DNA of 64,000 nt, from positions 16,418-80,417 of the forward strand of contig JFHB01000135.1 in the NCBI GenBank assembly GCA_000729835.1, given 5' to 3'. The stretch's first letter is position 1. The number at the start of each line of letters is the position of its first letter. Shown here in pieces: positions 1 to 10,489 of the stretch. This DNA is from Atkinsonella hypoxylon (taxonomy: Eukaryota > Ascomycota > Sordariomycetes > Hypocreales > Clavicipitaceae). The position numbers and the translations under genes are program-made. The notes under the pieces were generated by a model. It was not told the origin of the DNA. It worked only from the letters and a program-made list of their open reading frames with translations, and ran no database searches.

Positions 1-1035
1 AGATTGCTTCCAGATGAAATCCCTGAAGGGCACGTTGATTTCCGTCTTGCCAAACTTGAAGTTGACACTACCCTTTTGGTCACTTACGCTGCATGGAACT
101 CGGTACATACCAGAGTTGTCGTCCTTGGGAGGTGCAGTGACACCGGGAAAAGCATCCTTGATCTTGTTGAAGTATTTCGTGGGAAGTGCCGATGCGGTGA
201 AACCGCTGTCAATGAACACTGCCTGACCATTTACCTGATCAAAGACTTCAACCTTGGAACCGTCATCCTTGGTGACTGAAACGCCATCGAGATAGATCCA
301 ATATCGGGTGAGCTTGTCGGGGGACTCGTTGGCAGGGATAATGGGACGCTTCTCAAGCTCGCCGGAGAATTTCTTGGTATCAATGCCACCGAAGATAACA
401 GAACCACGGTCGCTCTCAATAGATCGAAGGTCGAGAGAAAATGCGCGGCTATTGATGAACTTTTGAGAAACCATGTTGTCCAGAACCATCGGGTAGTCGC
501 TCGTCCAGCCCCTCGGCTGAGGTCCAACACCCATGACACCAGTAACTACGACTTCACTGTCAGTAGCCACACCAAAAATCTGCTGGCTGATCTTAGCTGA
601 GCCAACGTGGACATAATCGTAACCATATTCAATCTGGGCATAACCGTTTCCATAATTAATTCGGTTGCTAATGTGGTTGTCTACGAATGTCTGACTGCCG
701 TTAAAGCGGCCCATTTTCTCGCAAAATTGGGGATTGCTAGACTTGCTGCACACTGGGTTGACCCAAAGCTCCGAGGCACCAGTATCGAAGTTGACGCTCA
801 CGGGCTGGGGAGGAGTGCCGACTTCAATCTCAATGGTATAGAAAAAGCCCGACAATTGAGCATGGGTGTCGACATTTTGCTGGCGTCGGAGAAGACGGCT
901 TTTTAGAGGAGCGCCGGCCTTGGCCATGATAGGATATTGAAGTATACCTGGTTCCTTGATTTTGTGGTCCAGAGGGACATCAATGGCCTTCGCTGCGAGC
1001 GGCAAGACCGCAAGTGACAGAAGAGTGAACAGCAT
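1..1035 (-). CDS. Secreted aspartic protease (pepsin family A1), 3' end cut by window edge
   Basis: An uninterrupted frame of 345 codons starts at 1035 and runs off the left edge, so the C-terminus is missing. Residues 1-17 form a typical signal peptide (MLF..., ending LAAKA). A dibasic LLRRQ at about 48-52 is a likely propeptide processing site. The two catalytic aspartates lie in DTGAS (84-88) and DSGFT (276-280), the second followed by ASALP as in A1 proteases. The distance between them is normal for a bilobal enzyme. The organisation resembles yapsin/OpsB-like secreted or cell-wall proteases of fungi, which cleave proteins extracellularly at acidic pH. A GPI anchor cannot be judged because the end is absent. 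The second motif has Phe where Thr is more usual. Family call is firm; the subgroup is inference. Confidence 0.9.
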   Translation of the reverse strand, partial: MLFTLLSLAVLPLAAKAIDVPLDHKIKEPGILQYPIMAKAGAPLKSRLLRRQQNVDTHAQLSGFFYTIEIEVGTPPQPVSVNFDTGASELWVNPVCSKSSNPQFCEKMGRFNGSQTFVDNHISNRINYGNGYAQIEYGYDYVHVGSAKISQQIFGVATDSEVVVTGVMGVGPQPRGWTSDYPMVLDNMVSQKFINSRAFSLDLRSIESDRGSVIFGGIDTKKFSGELEKRPIIPANESPDKLTRYWIYLDGVSVTKDDGSKVEVFDQVNGQAVFIDSGFTASALPTKYFNKIKDAFPGVTAPPKDDNSGMYRVPCSVSDQKGSVNFKFGKTEINVPFRDFIWKQS

Positions 1036-4000
1036 AATGAATGTGTCTTTCTCAAATCCAAGCTGTGATTATGCCATGTATATGCCAGCGTAGAGGATGA
1101 CTGAAAACTCTTATTACATGAGGTACCAAGAGGTCTCACGCCTGATCAGTAACGGGGACAAGGAATGAGTGAGAAAAATGATAGTGAAGTACTAAACGAT
1201 CAGTGAGTGACGCAAGTGATAAACGAATGACAATCAGACCTACAGTCTGACGAAGTGAAGAAAGTCGACAAAAGAGTGTAGAGAAGGGAAGAGGATGAGG
1301 ACGAAAAGGTAGAAGAAACGAAGGACCGGGGCCCAATTACGTGCGTCTGGTCTGAATTTACATGGTGGTCAACATACCTAAGGTTTTCTGCAAGCAGACG
1401 GCGAGCGGCCATATGTGCCCCTGGCAGATCCTTGTGTACCACGCACGATCCATGACAGTCCGAGACGGCAGACGGCAGACAGCAGACAGCAGCAGACTAG
1501 CAAGGCTTCCTAGTTGGGTCCAATGATGCATGTGTCAAGTCGGTCATGACCGTTGACGGAGACATGGAAGCTGGCGACAGTCTTATTCACAAGCCGGACC
1601 AGGAAGACTAGCCATCATGGCACCCACGACCCACGGGGATCCTGCGTCTGATGATCATAATGAGGAGCGGCACCGAAGAACATGAGATGCGTCCTAGCGC
1701 TCACTTTGCGGGGATCTCGAACGGCCCAACATTGAATTACGCCAAGAAAGCAAGGTTGTCGCGTGGATCTCTGTGGCGGTTGTTACCCCGTTCTAAGGGC
1801 AGGGAAGCGATATCCCGTCCTGATGGCAGCTTTGAGCTTTTCTCGAATTGATGACGACCTAGGTATGAATGTACCGTTTGCTGTTGTGCGGCAAAGCGTC
1901 AACCGCCAAGCCGTTCCACGCTTCAGAGTGCTTTGGCATCATCGCATCACCGCATCAACCTAAATCGTACGGCCCGGTGCGGTGCCGCAGAACAATGGGA
2001 CTTATCTGAATAAGGTTGAAAGGCAAAGCCAAAATATGCTCAAGATTTCCGACAGATAAAGGAGAAAGGCTTCATTAGCCCAGTGGGGTGGGTCTCGCCC
2101 ATCCCATCCGAGTTTAAACGCAAAGCCACCCGTTTCAGATTGACGAGCAGGCGAATGATGGGTTTGATTGAGCCATGCAAGCCGTGGTCGAATGGTCGAA
2201 TGGTCGAATGGTCGAATGGTCGAATGGTCGAATGGTCGAATGGTCGAATGGTCGAATGGTCGAATGGTCGAATGGTCGAATGGTCGAATGGTCGAATGGT
2301 CGAATGGTCGAATGGTCGAATGGTCGAATGGTCGAATGGTCGAATGGCCCGTCATACGCGTGACGGTTGGTAGCTGGTGCAGAAATGGAATTGGTAATTG
2401 TGCAGACATTCATTAGTAACATCGTCAACATGCGCAGGACAGGGGGCTGCAGATCGTCCCTTCCCTCCCGTGGCTCTTGTCAAATCGTTGACGATATCCG
2501 TCTTTAAATGCAGCGCTAGCTACCAGGTTGGTGCCTACGGATACCTGGGGTTACATTATGCAACAACTCGCGGCAGGACAAGCTTTACAGTAGCATTTCT
2601 CACGATTGACTTTATCACCTGCTTGCTTGTGACCACGGTCGACAAGGGGCCGATGTCAGGTACATGACGCCAAAGCCAGGGCTGGCGGCAGCAAATTCAA
2701 GAACAAAACACAATGGGCCCGTCAAAGTTTCAAGCATGCAACCTGGCACACAGGCGTTGTATCTATTCCGTACATTATTTAAGATGAGGGATAACTACTG
2801 TTATGTCGCTTTTCAACATGATTGTGACTGTAATCCTTGTCCAATTCAAGCTATCACAATCTGCAATACTGCACGCGCTGTGTATTCCGTAAGAGAGAGA
2901 GAGGCCTTAGCCACAGGCACATTAGCAGCCTTAATGAGGCGAAAATCGCCATTGATCTCTTAGACTTGGTGTTGTTGTGCGTCCATGTTGTCCTAACGCG
3001 CGTTCTATAGCGAATTAAGCTAAGGTGCTATAAAAGCTGGTGATAATGTCAGTGCTGATGATGTTAATGTTAATGGTCACAATGTCGATGCCCTGGTAAA
3101 TTAAGAAGGGGTATCTTATGCCCAGGTGGTGGTTATCGTAGGGCACTACGGAGTATATTGCACCTGCTACGCTTAGGTAGGCAGGCATAGGATGCACGAT
3201 ACAATAGCTGTAGGAGTACGGAATACGGAGTAGTATTAGTAGTATTATGGACAAATGTCTCATTAGTCCAATGACCCGGCTTCCGCGAAAAAATTATTAT
3301 AAAAATGAGACTGACGCGTGCCTGTGGATGGTCAGTGCGGGCAATGCAAGGGGTGTTGAGCCGTGTGTTGCACGGTACGGAGTATATAGGGGGGTCTAAC
3401 CGACCATTTAGTGTGGCGTGGCCACGTCGCAATTTTTGCAACACCGTGCGTTGTGATATGTTAATCCGTAATGCCGAATAACAGGAATATCACATGGAAC
3501 TAATATTTTGTCGCTGCCGTCACTTCCCTAGGTGCGTTACTGTAACCTAAGAAAGACAATGGAGTCCTTCTAGCGTCTTATAATCTTGTGTGATATAAAA
3601 TGCCTTGGATGAGCGATTCTAGCTGGCAAAACATCCTGCCAATCAAATACATAATTGGAGCCACTTCGGCACTGAGGACATACTACGGACTGCTGAGGAT
3701 TATAACAGGATGCCGCATGATACTGAGGTCGATTCGCTTGAACACAAGGAGAGATCTAGGATCCGAATTCAGACACTGGGCATAGTTAGTGGATAACATT
3801 TAGTTAATGGAAAACCAGAAGAAGAATAACTATTGACAGTTTTGATTATGGGAGTCGCAGAATGATTGCGCCACTCCAATGAAAAGCAGGGGCGATTGCC
3901 TGGGTTCTTTCCATTTTCATGTGACTAGACTACCTGATGGCCAACGATTGGTTACGTCCAAGCATCAGTTTCGTGTTATGGATTCAAGTTCAGCGCGTCG

Positions 4001-4300
4001 CAGGCTGGCAATCATCAACGACGCACTAGGAACAGATTATAGTCGCGTATTATTCAGATAGCCTGACCACCAACATGGCAGAGACAGTCATGCTGGTAAC
4101 TGGGCTCAATCTCTGTTGAAAACCGATCAAGACAGCGCGACATACATCAAGCATTGGTAGACAGATAACGCACTCTCTTTCATGCCACGTGAGGCGACCT
4201 ATGCATCGGCTACAAAGGCAAAACTCAAATCATCTTCATGCCAAACAAAATTAGATATCTTGTGCTGCGAACGGCGCGTTCACATCCCGGCACACCCACG
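1036..4300. other. Gene-free 3.2-kb stretch
   Basis: No frame here has a recognisable domain, signal peptide or splice-compatible continuation. It holds short purine/pyrimidine-biased sequence at about 1160-1330, a CAGACGG/CAGACAG microrepeat near 1465-1497, the 8-bp satellite at 2186-2345, and three copies of TACGGAGTA between 3147 and 3384. The sequence from about 2990 to 3800 is somewhat AT-rich. Confidence 0.6.
2186..2345. repeat. 8-bp satellite GGTCGAAT, 20 perfect copies
   Basis: The unit GGTCGAAT repeats 20 times without a single mismatch over 160 bp, with a partial unit after it. It contains the palindrome TCGA. Because 8 is not a multiple of 3, three units make an 8-codon period, and the repeat contains no stop in several frames on both strands. 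This generates apparent proteins (MVEWSNGR or STIRPFDH type), which are artefacts of the array. Confidence 0.97.
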
Positions 4301-4911
4301 TTAGGCCTTCTTCTCCAGCTCCTCAAGGATACGCTTCTCCAGACTCTCGGGCTTGGTAGTGCTCGCCCAGCGACCCTTGACGGTGCCGTCGCGCCCGATC
4401 AGGAACTTCTCAAAGTTCCATTTGATACGCTTGAGCCCAAGCAGACCTGGCTGCTGGGTCTTGAGCCATTCGTAGAGAGGACTGGCCTTGTCGCCGTTCA
4501 CATTGATCTTCTGCATAATAGGGAAGCTCACCCCATAATTGACGGAGCAAAAGTTCTGAATTTCCTCATCAGTTCCAGGCTCCTGCCCACCGAATTGGTT
4601 GCAGGGAAAGCCGAGGATGGTGAAGTCTTCGGGATATTTTGCCTTGATGGACTTGTAGATCTTCTCGAGTCCTTCGTACTGCGGCGTGAAGCCGCACTTC
4701 GAAGCTGTGTTGACGACGAGCACAACCTTGCCCTTGTAGTTGGCGAGGGGGACTTCTTGACCGCTCTCTGGGTAAGGCACAGTCTGTCAGTACAGGGAAA
4801 AAAAAAAAAAGATTCGTGATCTCGCAAGAGGAGAGCGGAAGAAGACCGAGGAGGTGTGGGGCACCAACTGTCAAGTGGTTTAAAGTCGTAAAAGCTAGTG
4901 GCAGAGGCCAT
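4301..4911 (-). CDS. hyr1: Glutathione peroxidase-like thiol peroxidase (Hyr1/Gpx3 type)
   Basis: Exons are 4911-4869 and 4767-4301, giving 169 aa. The intron (101 nt) has donor GTTGGT, a CTGAC branch-like site and acceptor CAG, and carries a T tract. The peroxidatic Cys is Cys39 in NTASKCGFTPQY, with FPCNQFGGQEPG (Cys70, Gln72), NFC (Cys88) and a downstream WNFEKFL, so the three cysteines and the Gln/Trp of the fungal atypical 2-Cys Gpx3/Hyr1 group are present. The enzyme reduces hydrogen peroxide and lipid hydroperoxides with thioredoxin; in yeast Hyr1 also relays oxidation to Yap1. The chosen ATG gives the usual MASAT... start, but the same frame stays open upstream to 5151 and could encode an N-terminal extension (see findings). 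Confidence 0.95.
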
Positions 4912-5890
4912 GGTTCCGAATGCGCGCGACGTCTGAGCTGTGGGATATTGCTGACAAGTGGATTGCTGAACGAACAGATGAGCTGGCGAAACGTTGCAAG
5001 ACAAAGGAGACGCGGAGGCGGCAGAGATGGGCGACAGAAGTTGTGTTGCAGTGGAAGCTCGCGCAATTAATATGAAGTGGGGTTGACAAATGCGATGACA
5101 AATAGACAGTCGATCCATGGAGTTGACGAAGCTAATGACGGCCAGGGACACAGGCGAATTGGAGCTTGTCGGCCAAAAGCTATCATTGAGTCACAGGTAA
5201 TGAAAATTGAGACACTGTTATCGACGGAATGGTGAAACAGAAGCCCCGGCAGTTAATACTGCATAGAATACGCACGATGAAAGCGGGACTGGTCAACGTC
5301 ACAGCTGCGCTGCAGTGGCACTCCAATATTACTTGCACAAAGAGGCAGGACAAAACCTGAGCCGTTCAAATCACGGCAACAGCAAAATGGTGTGGCATCA
5401 ACTAGGCCGATATCTCGTATTTTCTAGTATTCAATGGCCTGCTAATAACCCGGATAAGAAAGCTCAGCCTCAGGTAGACACGTCCAGATGAATACTGCTG
5501 TTCAGCCAATGAGGGGTCACTAAGTGGCACAGAGCGGAAACTACCCTACACCCATCCTGAGCTCAATGTTTACTGGAGCTTAAAGTTGACGGACATGTCC
5601 ATCGATGAAGGCCCTAACGGCGTCTGCTCCAATTTATTAACAGGGCAGTACCTGTGTTGTCGAATTTCCATCTCATTTATCGCCCGAGGCTCTTGGAAAC
5701 CCACGAAAGAGCTACAACAGTGCGGGTCCCCGCTTGCGTCATAGAGCAAAGCGAGTTTACGGAGCAATAGTGGCAGGCAAATTTCAGTCGTGAGGACGGG
5801 AGACATATATCATGGTCATTACCAGATCAAGGCCGTGATCAACACACCAAAGGTACAGAAAAAGCATCCCGGGGCAGTGTCCAACCAACT
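4912..5890. other. Intergenic, divergent promoter region
   Basis: It separates the peroxidase (minus) from the FAD oxidoreductase (plus). The first 240 bp may encode an alternative peroxidase leader. Nothing else is recognised. Confidence 0.5.
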
Positions 5891-7327
5891 ATGGATAAAA
5901 GCCGCAACATTGTAATTGTCGGTACGTGGTTTCACCGGTGGCATGACCCATCTCGCCTCGCCCCCGCATGGATCCCGTCACCTGTTTCGCTGAACGCAAT
6001 CCTCTAGGTGGCGGCATCATCGGCTGCACAACGGCCTACTACCTTACTCGCCATCCCAAATTCAATCCCGCACTTCATACTATCACTCTTCTGGAGGCCG
6101 GCCCCTCTATCGCAGGCGGTGCGTCGGGCAAAGCTGGCGGCCTGCTCGCTCTCTGGGCTTACCCATCCTGCCTTGTTCCATTATCATACAGGCTGCATGC
6201 CGAGTTGGCGGCAGAACACGACGGTGCGCGGAAATGGGGCTATAGGAAACTGACCTGCGGCAGCTTCAGAGCAGTTGTCTCCAAGCAGGCGCTCAGCCAG
6301 ATGCAGCAAGCGCAAGCACTAGGGCAAGCACAAAACCGAGACCAAGGGAAAGAGCGGGAAAAATTGCCCAAGCAAGATGCGGCCGCCAAGGCCTTGCTGG
6401 AAGATAGCGGGTTGCCGAAAGATTTGGACTGGGTGAATAGAGACCTGATTACGAGCTGGTCAGAGATGGGCGATCCGGGAACAACAGAGACTGCCCAGGC
6501 GCATCCATTGCACTTCACCACGACCATCGGCCTGCTGGCGCAACAGAGTGGCGTACGGATGAAGATGAAGTGCAAAGTTACCAAGATTGTTACTTCGAAG
6601 ACAGCGCTGGAAAAGATTGAGTACCTCGACAGGGAAACTGGCGAGACCCAGGAGCTGGCTGCGGTAACCGATGTGATTGTGACAGCTGGGCCGTGGACGG
6701 GAAAGCTGTTGCCACGAGCAAAGGTCGAAGGACTGCGAGCACATAGCGTCGTTTATGACGCCCAAGTCTCACCATTCGCCGTCTTCACCGACATTCAACT
6801 GCCGTCCGACTTTGTGCCAGAGCACCGCGCAAAGCGGGGGCAAAAGAGGATGCACAAGAGCCATGTCGACCCCGAGATTTATGCTCGGCCTTTTGGCGAG
6901 GCATACGCATGTGGTAAGCATCAAGCTAATACCCTGCCCATGAACGACATCAAAAGTAACTAACCAAAGGCTAGGTGAACCCGACACCACGGTCCCCCTA
7001 CCAGATACAGTCGATCAGGTCCAATGCGACGAAGTGCAATGCGACGATATCATCTCGTACATCAAGACCTTTAGTCCCGTGCTCGGTTCGGCACCCATCA
7101 AAGCCAAGCAGTCATGTTACCTGCCGCGACACATTCGATTCGGCCAAGAGAGCGGCCCCTTGATAGGGCCCACGACCGTGGAGGGTCTTTGGGTGGCAGC
7201 CGGCCACACGTGCTGGGGGATCCAGAATGGACCTGCTACGGGGAAGCTGATGTCGGAGTATATATTTGACGGAGCGGCCAAGAGTGCGGATATCGAGAAG
7301 CTGGATCCAAGAAAGTTTAGAGTTTAG
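5891..7327 (+). CDS. FAD-dependent oxidoreductase of the DAO family (Tda3-like)
   Basis: Exons 5891-5921, 6008-6913 and 6975-7327 give 429 aa; both introns are GT-AG. The first intron splits the codon of the first Gly of the N-terminal dinucleotide-binding motif (VIVGGGIIG, residues 8-16), which fixes the ATG at 5891. An FAD-binding Glu follows in LLEAG, and SGKAGGLLA is typical of D-amino-acid-oxidase-fold (DAO) flavoproteins. The C-terminal exon carries GPTTVEGLWVAAGHTCWGIQNGPATGK, the conserved second FAD-contacting block of this fold. It resembles yeast Tda3 and related fungal oxidoreductases, linked in yeast to late endosome trafficking. The substrate is unknown. Residues about 125-150 form a Gln/Lys-rich low-complexity insert. 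Confidence 0.85.
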
Positions 7328-7565
7328 TCAGGCCTGACGCAAAGCCAGGTAGAACGTTATCAGAAATCGCCGTTTTCAGAGGTACCACACTTGACCCTAA
7401 CTCTTCAACGTACTCGCCCCGCTTTAACAACGAACTCAATCCACATTGTCTTCCAGCAATATCTTATCGATAAGGGGAAAGTAGAGGAAAATTTGGGCCG
7501 TCCCGCAAACCGTCCATTTCCAGTTCCCCCATCTCGTCACCTTTCATGGCAGAACTAGCACAATC

Positions 7566-8302
7566 ATGGGCCGCGAATTGCAAAAGAAGAAACGTCGCTC
7601 CTCCAGACAGCCCGTAAGACAACCCAACAGAACCAAGAAAATTCTCAACCCCCGCGGCAACAACATCATTGCCCAAAACTGGTAACCCCTTCCGCCCCTC
7701 CTCACCCACGGGCAAAGCCGCAGTGTTTCTAAAGCAGTCGGCACAGGGACAAGAAGCAAACGCTCGCCCAGAATTACCGCCGCCTCGGCCTCCTCGCGCG
7801 CCTCAAGGCCCCCGCCGGCGGCACGGAGAAGAAGCTAGGCACCACGCACGGCGTGTCGAAAAACGACCCCTTTGCCATCGCGACGGTGGACAAGGCCATT
7901 GTGTCGGAGGCCGAGGTCGAGAGAGATGCCGAGGGCAATATTGTTCGCATCCTGCGCAGCGCGCATGCTAGGCCTAACCCGCTGAATGACCCTCTCACCG
8001 CGCTGGAGTCGGATTCCGAGGATGGCGGAGGCGAGGATGGTGACGAATGGGGTGGCGTAGCGGCGAAGGCTGCTGAGGATGAAGACACAACTGAGGTTGT
8101 CAAGTCGCTTATTGAGGAGTCGCACAATCCGGCGCCCAAGATGGCCAGATACCAGAGTGAGGCGGAGAGGGAATGGTTGGAGAGGCTGGTCAAGAAGCAT
8201 GGGGATGACACCAAAGCCATGGCAAGGGATCTCAGGCTGAATCCCATGCAGCAGACTGCTAAAGATATTGCCAAGAGATTAAAGAAACTGCAGAGTGCAT
8301 GA
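7566..8302 (+). CDS. nop16: Ribosome biogenesis protein Nop16
   Basis: Exons 7566-7681 and 7747-8302 give 223 aa. The start MGRELQKKKRR..., with a basic nucleolar-type N-terminus, is the hallmark of Nop16. The intron splits a Trp codon (AQNW/DKKQTLAQNYRRLGLL). The C-terminus MARYQSEAEREWLERLVKKHG plus MQQTAKDIAKRLKK also matches the family. The middle is acidic and serine-rich. Nop16 is a nucleolar component of 66S pre-ribosomal particles needed for 60S subunit maturation. Length is normal. Confidence 0.94.
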
Positions 8303-8712
8303 GTCGAAAATAAGTTGGGTTTTGGGCATTTGATGGCGTTGGGTGTTGTTTATTTTTATCTTTATATTTTACAGTCACACGTTTCAAGGTAGGCTTCTCG
8401 AACGCCGTGAAGCTACATAATCCATATTGCATCCTATATGCACCTGTGACCAGTCTATGTACACACCCAAGTACATGGGTATCTTCCTTCAAAGCCTGCC
8501 AATAGCCAACCATGCGGGATTAAGCAACGGCGTCCTCAATGAAAAAAAAAAGAAAAAAAAAAAAAAAACGCCAATGTCTGCTTTCCCATGAATATCCAAA
8601 CAAATAATAACACATATTCTTATGATCCGCTGTACATAGATTAAGGGAGGTAGCTACTGACGAGAAGAAACAAAGCCTATGCTATAATCACTGTTTCATG
8701 CCCTTTCATTCC
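8303..8712. other. Convergent 3' region
   Basis: It holds the 3' ends of Nop16 and of the convergent MARVEL gene and an almost pure A tract at about 8541-8569. No gene is seen. Confidence 0.6.
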
Positions 8713-9686
8713 TCATCGATCCACGCGGTCGTAATTGGCGACTGGAAACTTTGCAGGCTCGTCGTCGTAGCTGACTTGTGAGCCAACCTGTGAGCCACCG
8801 TACGTGTGAGAAACAGAAGGCAGGCCAGTGCCACCAGAGCTATATTCGGTGGCTTGGTCGAATAGCTCTGTTCTGCGAGAGGATAAGGAACCATAGCGGT
8901 CTGGTTCATCGGCGTCGTCATCGTGGCTGTACGGGTTGGAGTGTCCATAACGGCCAGCATCAACATACGGGTTGTTGTTGTCGTGGTCGTCCACGTTGAC
9001 ACGTTCGTAGGCTTCTTCATCGTGCGGTGCCATGGAAAAGGCAGCTTTGTCGGGATCAATGTTGCTGTCACCGCTACGCAGCTTGCGATGGTCGTAGCCC
9101 GGCAGGTTGCCATGAAACTTCCAGAATGTGAGTGTATAGGCGCTGATGAAGGTGGTGGCGCCGAAAAGTAGACTGGCAGCCAGTGGTCAGAGTTTGGAAG
9201 AACTTCAAGAGGGGCCGAGATTTTCAACGTACCAGATGAACACCCCCAGAGCTACAACACCTTTGCTGACGTTGCAGGCCTCACCACACATGCCTGAGGT
9301 GTTGTACGCAGCTTGGGTAGCAAACGCCGACAGCCAGATGATGGTGAAGGCAACATCCACTGCTAGCATGGCATGCGGTTCTGCCCACTTGCGGGTTCGT
9401 GCAAATCGAGGGGTCATGATGAGATAGACCCAAGCCGGTATGGTGATAAAGAACTACATACACTCGTCAAATGCTAATCGCCAAGAGAAGCTTGAGCTTT
9501 CAATAGGGGAGCGCAGGGAGTGCCTACCACGCTAAACGTCCACGCACTGTTGCCCACGACCTTTGCATCCTTTCCGGCAAACACGGCGATGCTCATGCAC
9601 CAGCCGATGACAGCGAGAAGAATCTGGGCGCAGTGCAGGCCCAACTTGACCTTAGGAACAAGATCGGGATCGAATTCGAGACCCAT
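8713..9686 (-). CDS. MARVEL-domain integral membrane protein
   Basis: Exons 9686-9528, 9453-9233 and 9172-8713 give 279 aa. Four hydrophobic segments in the first about 165 residues (LGLHCAQILLAVIGWCMSIAVF, FFITIPAWVYLIM, MLAVDVAFTIIWLSAFATQ, VALGVFIWCLLFGATTFISAY) fit the four-helix MARVEL fold. The remaining about 115 residues are a hydrophilic cytoplasmic tail with Asp/Asn-rich DDHDNNNPYVDAG and many Ser/Tyr. The frame upstream of 9686 reaches a stop without another ATG, so this start is firm. Fungal MARVEL proteins sit in the plasma membrane or at membrane junctions; the exact role is unknown. It converges on nop16. Confidence 0.85.
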
Positions 9687-10489
9687 TATGCGCAGTAGCT
9701 TTGTACCAAGATAACGAAATACTTTTTCGAAAAGTGTCAAGTAGCAAAACTGGACGAAGAAACGACGAAAATATTGAATCAGGTGGAGCTAAGTGGCTAA
9801 AGTGGGAGAAAGAGGGCGCAAGGCGCTGAAAAGTTGCGGATGATTTTTGCGTCGATAGAGTATTTGCAGATACAAGATAAAGTTATCACTTTACCAACGG
9901 TTTGGCTGTGGGGGGTGGAGGGTGCATCTGCCCGGAGCAACCAGGACTGAGGCTGAGTCGCGCGAGGCAGCAAAGAGTACAGAAATAGCAGTCCAGTGGT
10001 AGGCGGCTTCTCGTCAAGGCGTCGAGCAGGGCAGAAGCTGGCTTGGCGTTGTGCGCAGTTGCTCGGATGGGCCTTGACAACAGTTGTTCGTTAGGTGCAA
10101 CGCCACGAATCTTGAACTGGGAAAGGAGCCGTGTGCGGCCGCCGCCACGAGATTCGCTACGTTGTGCCATTACATTAATAGCTCGTGCGAGTATTCCGTA
10201 GTTCGGTCGCATCGCATCGATACTGCCTGGGGCAACGAAGCGGGAGGATCCACTTGCCAGTTGTACATGCGGTAGCCTATTAACTAGTACCTAGGCACCT
10301 AGGTAGTACGTACCAGACTGACGTCGGGCTTTGATCCCCGTCACAATCGCTTTGTGAAGCATGAGAGTTTCATTTTCTGTATTCAACCATGAGCTCTGGC
10401 TGGTAAGCTATCTGGAATTCATTGTATCACCTGAAAATAGCTGGCTGACTGTTATCAACTTGCCGTGGATGGCTAACTCCTTAGGTCTG
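9687..10489. other. Intergenic
   Basis: No gene recognised. One exact copy of the dispersed motif ACCTAGGTA lies at 10297-10305. Confidence 0.5.

Noticed and set aside
2186..2345. CRISPR-like array
   Set aside because: Units are contiguous with no spacers and the genome is eukaryotic; it is a microsatellite-type array. The same holds for 27757-27855 and 35154-35219.
2002..2431. Several overlapping long frames with repeated STIRPFDH or MVEWSNGR blocks
   Set aside because: They are translations of the 8-bp satellite in different frames and strands; none has a domain or signal beyond the repeat.
4238..4819. Plus-strand frame of 193 codons over the peroxidase gene
   Set aside because: It is the antisense shadow of the minus-strand peroxidase exon, whose catalytic motifs are clear.
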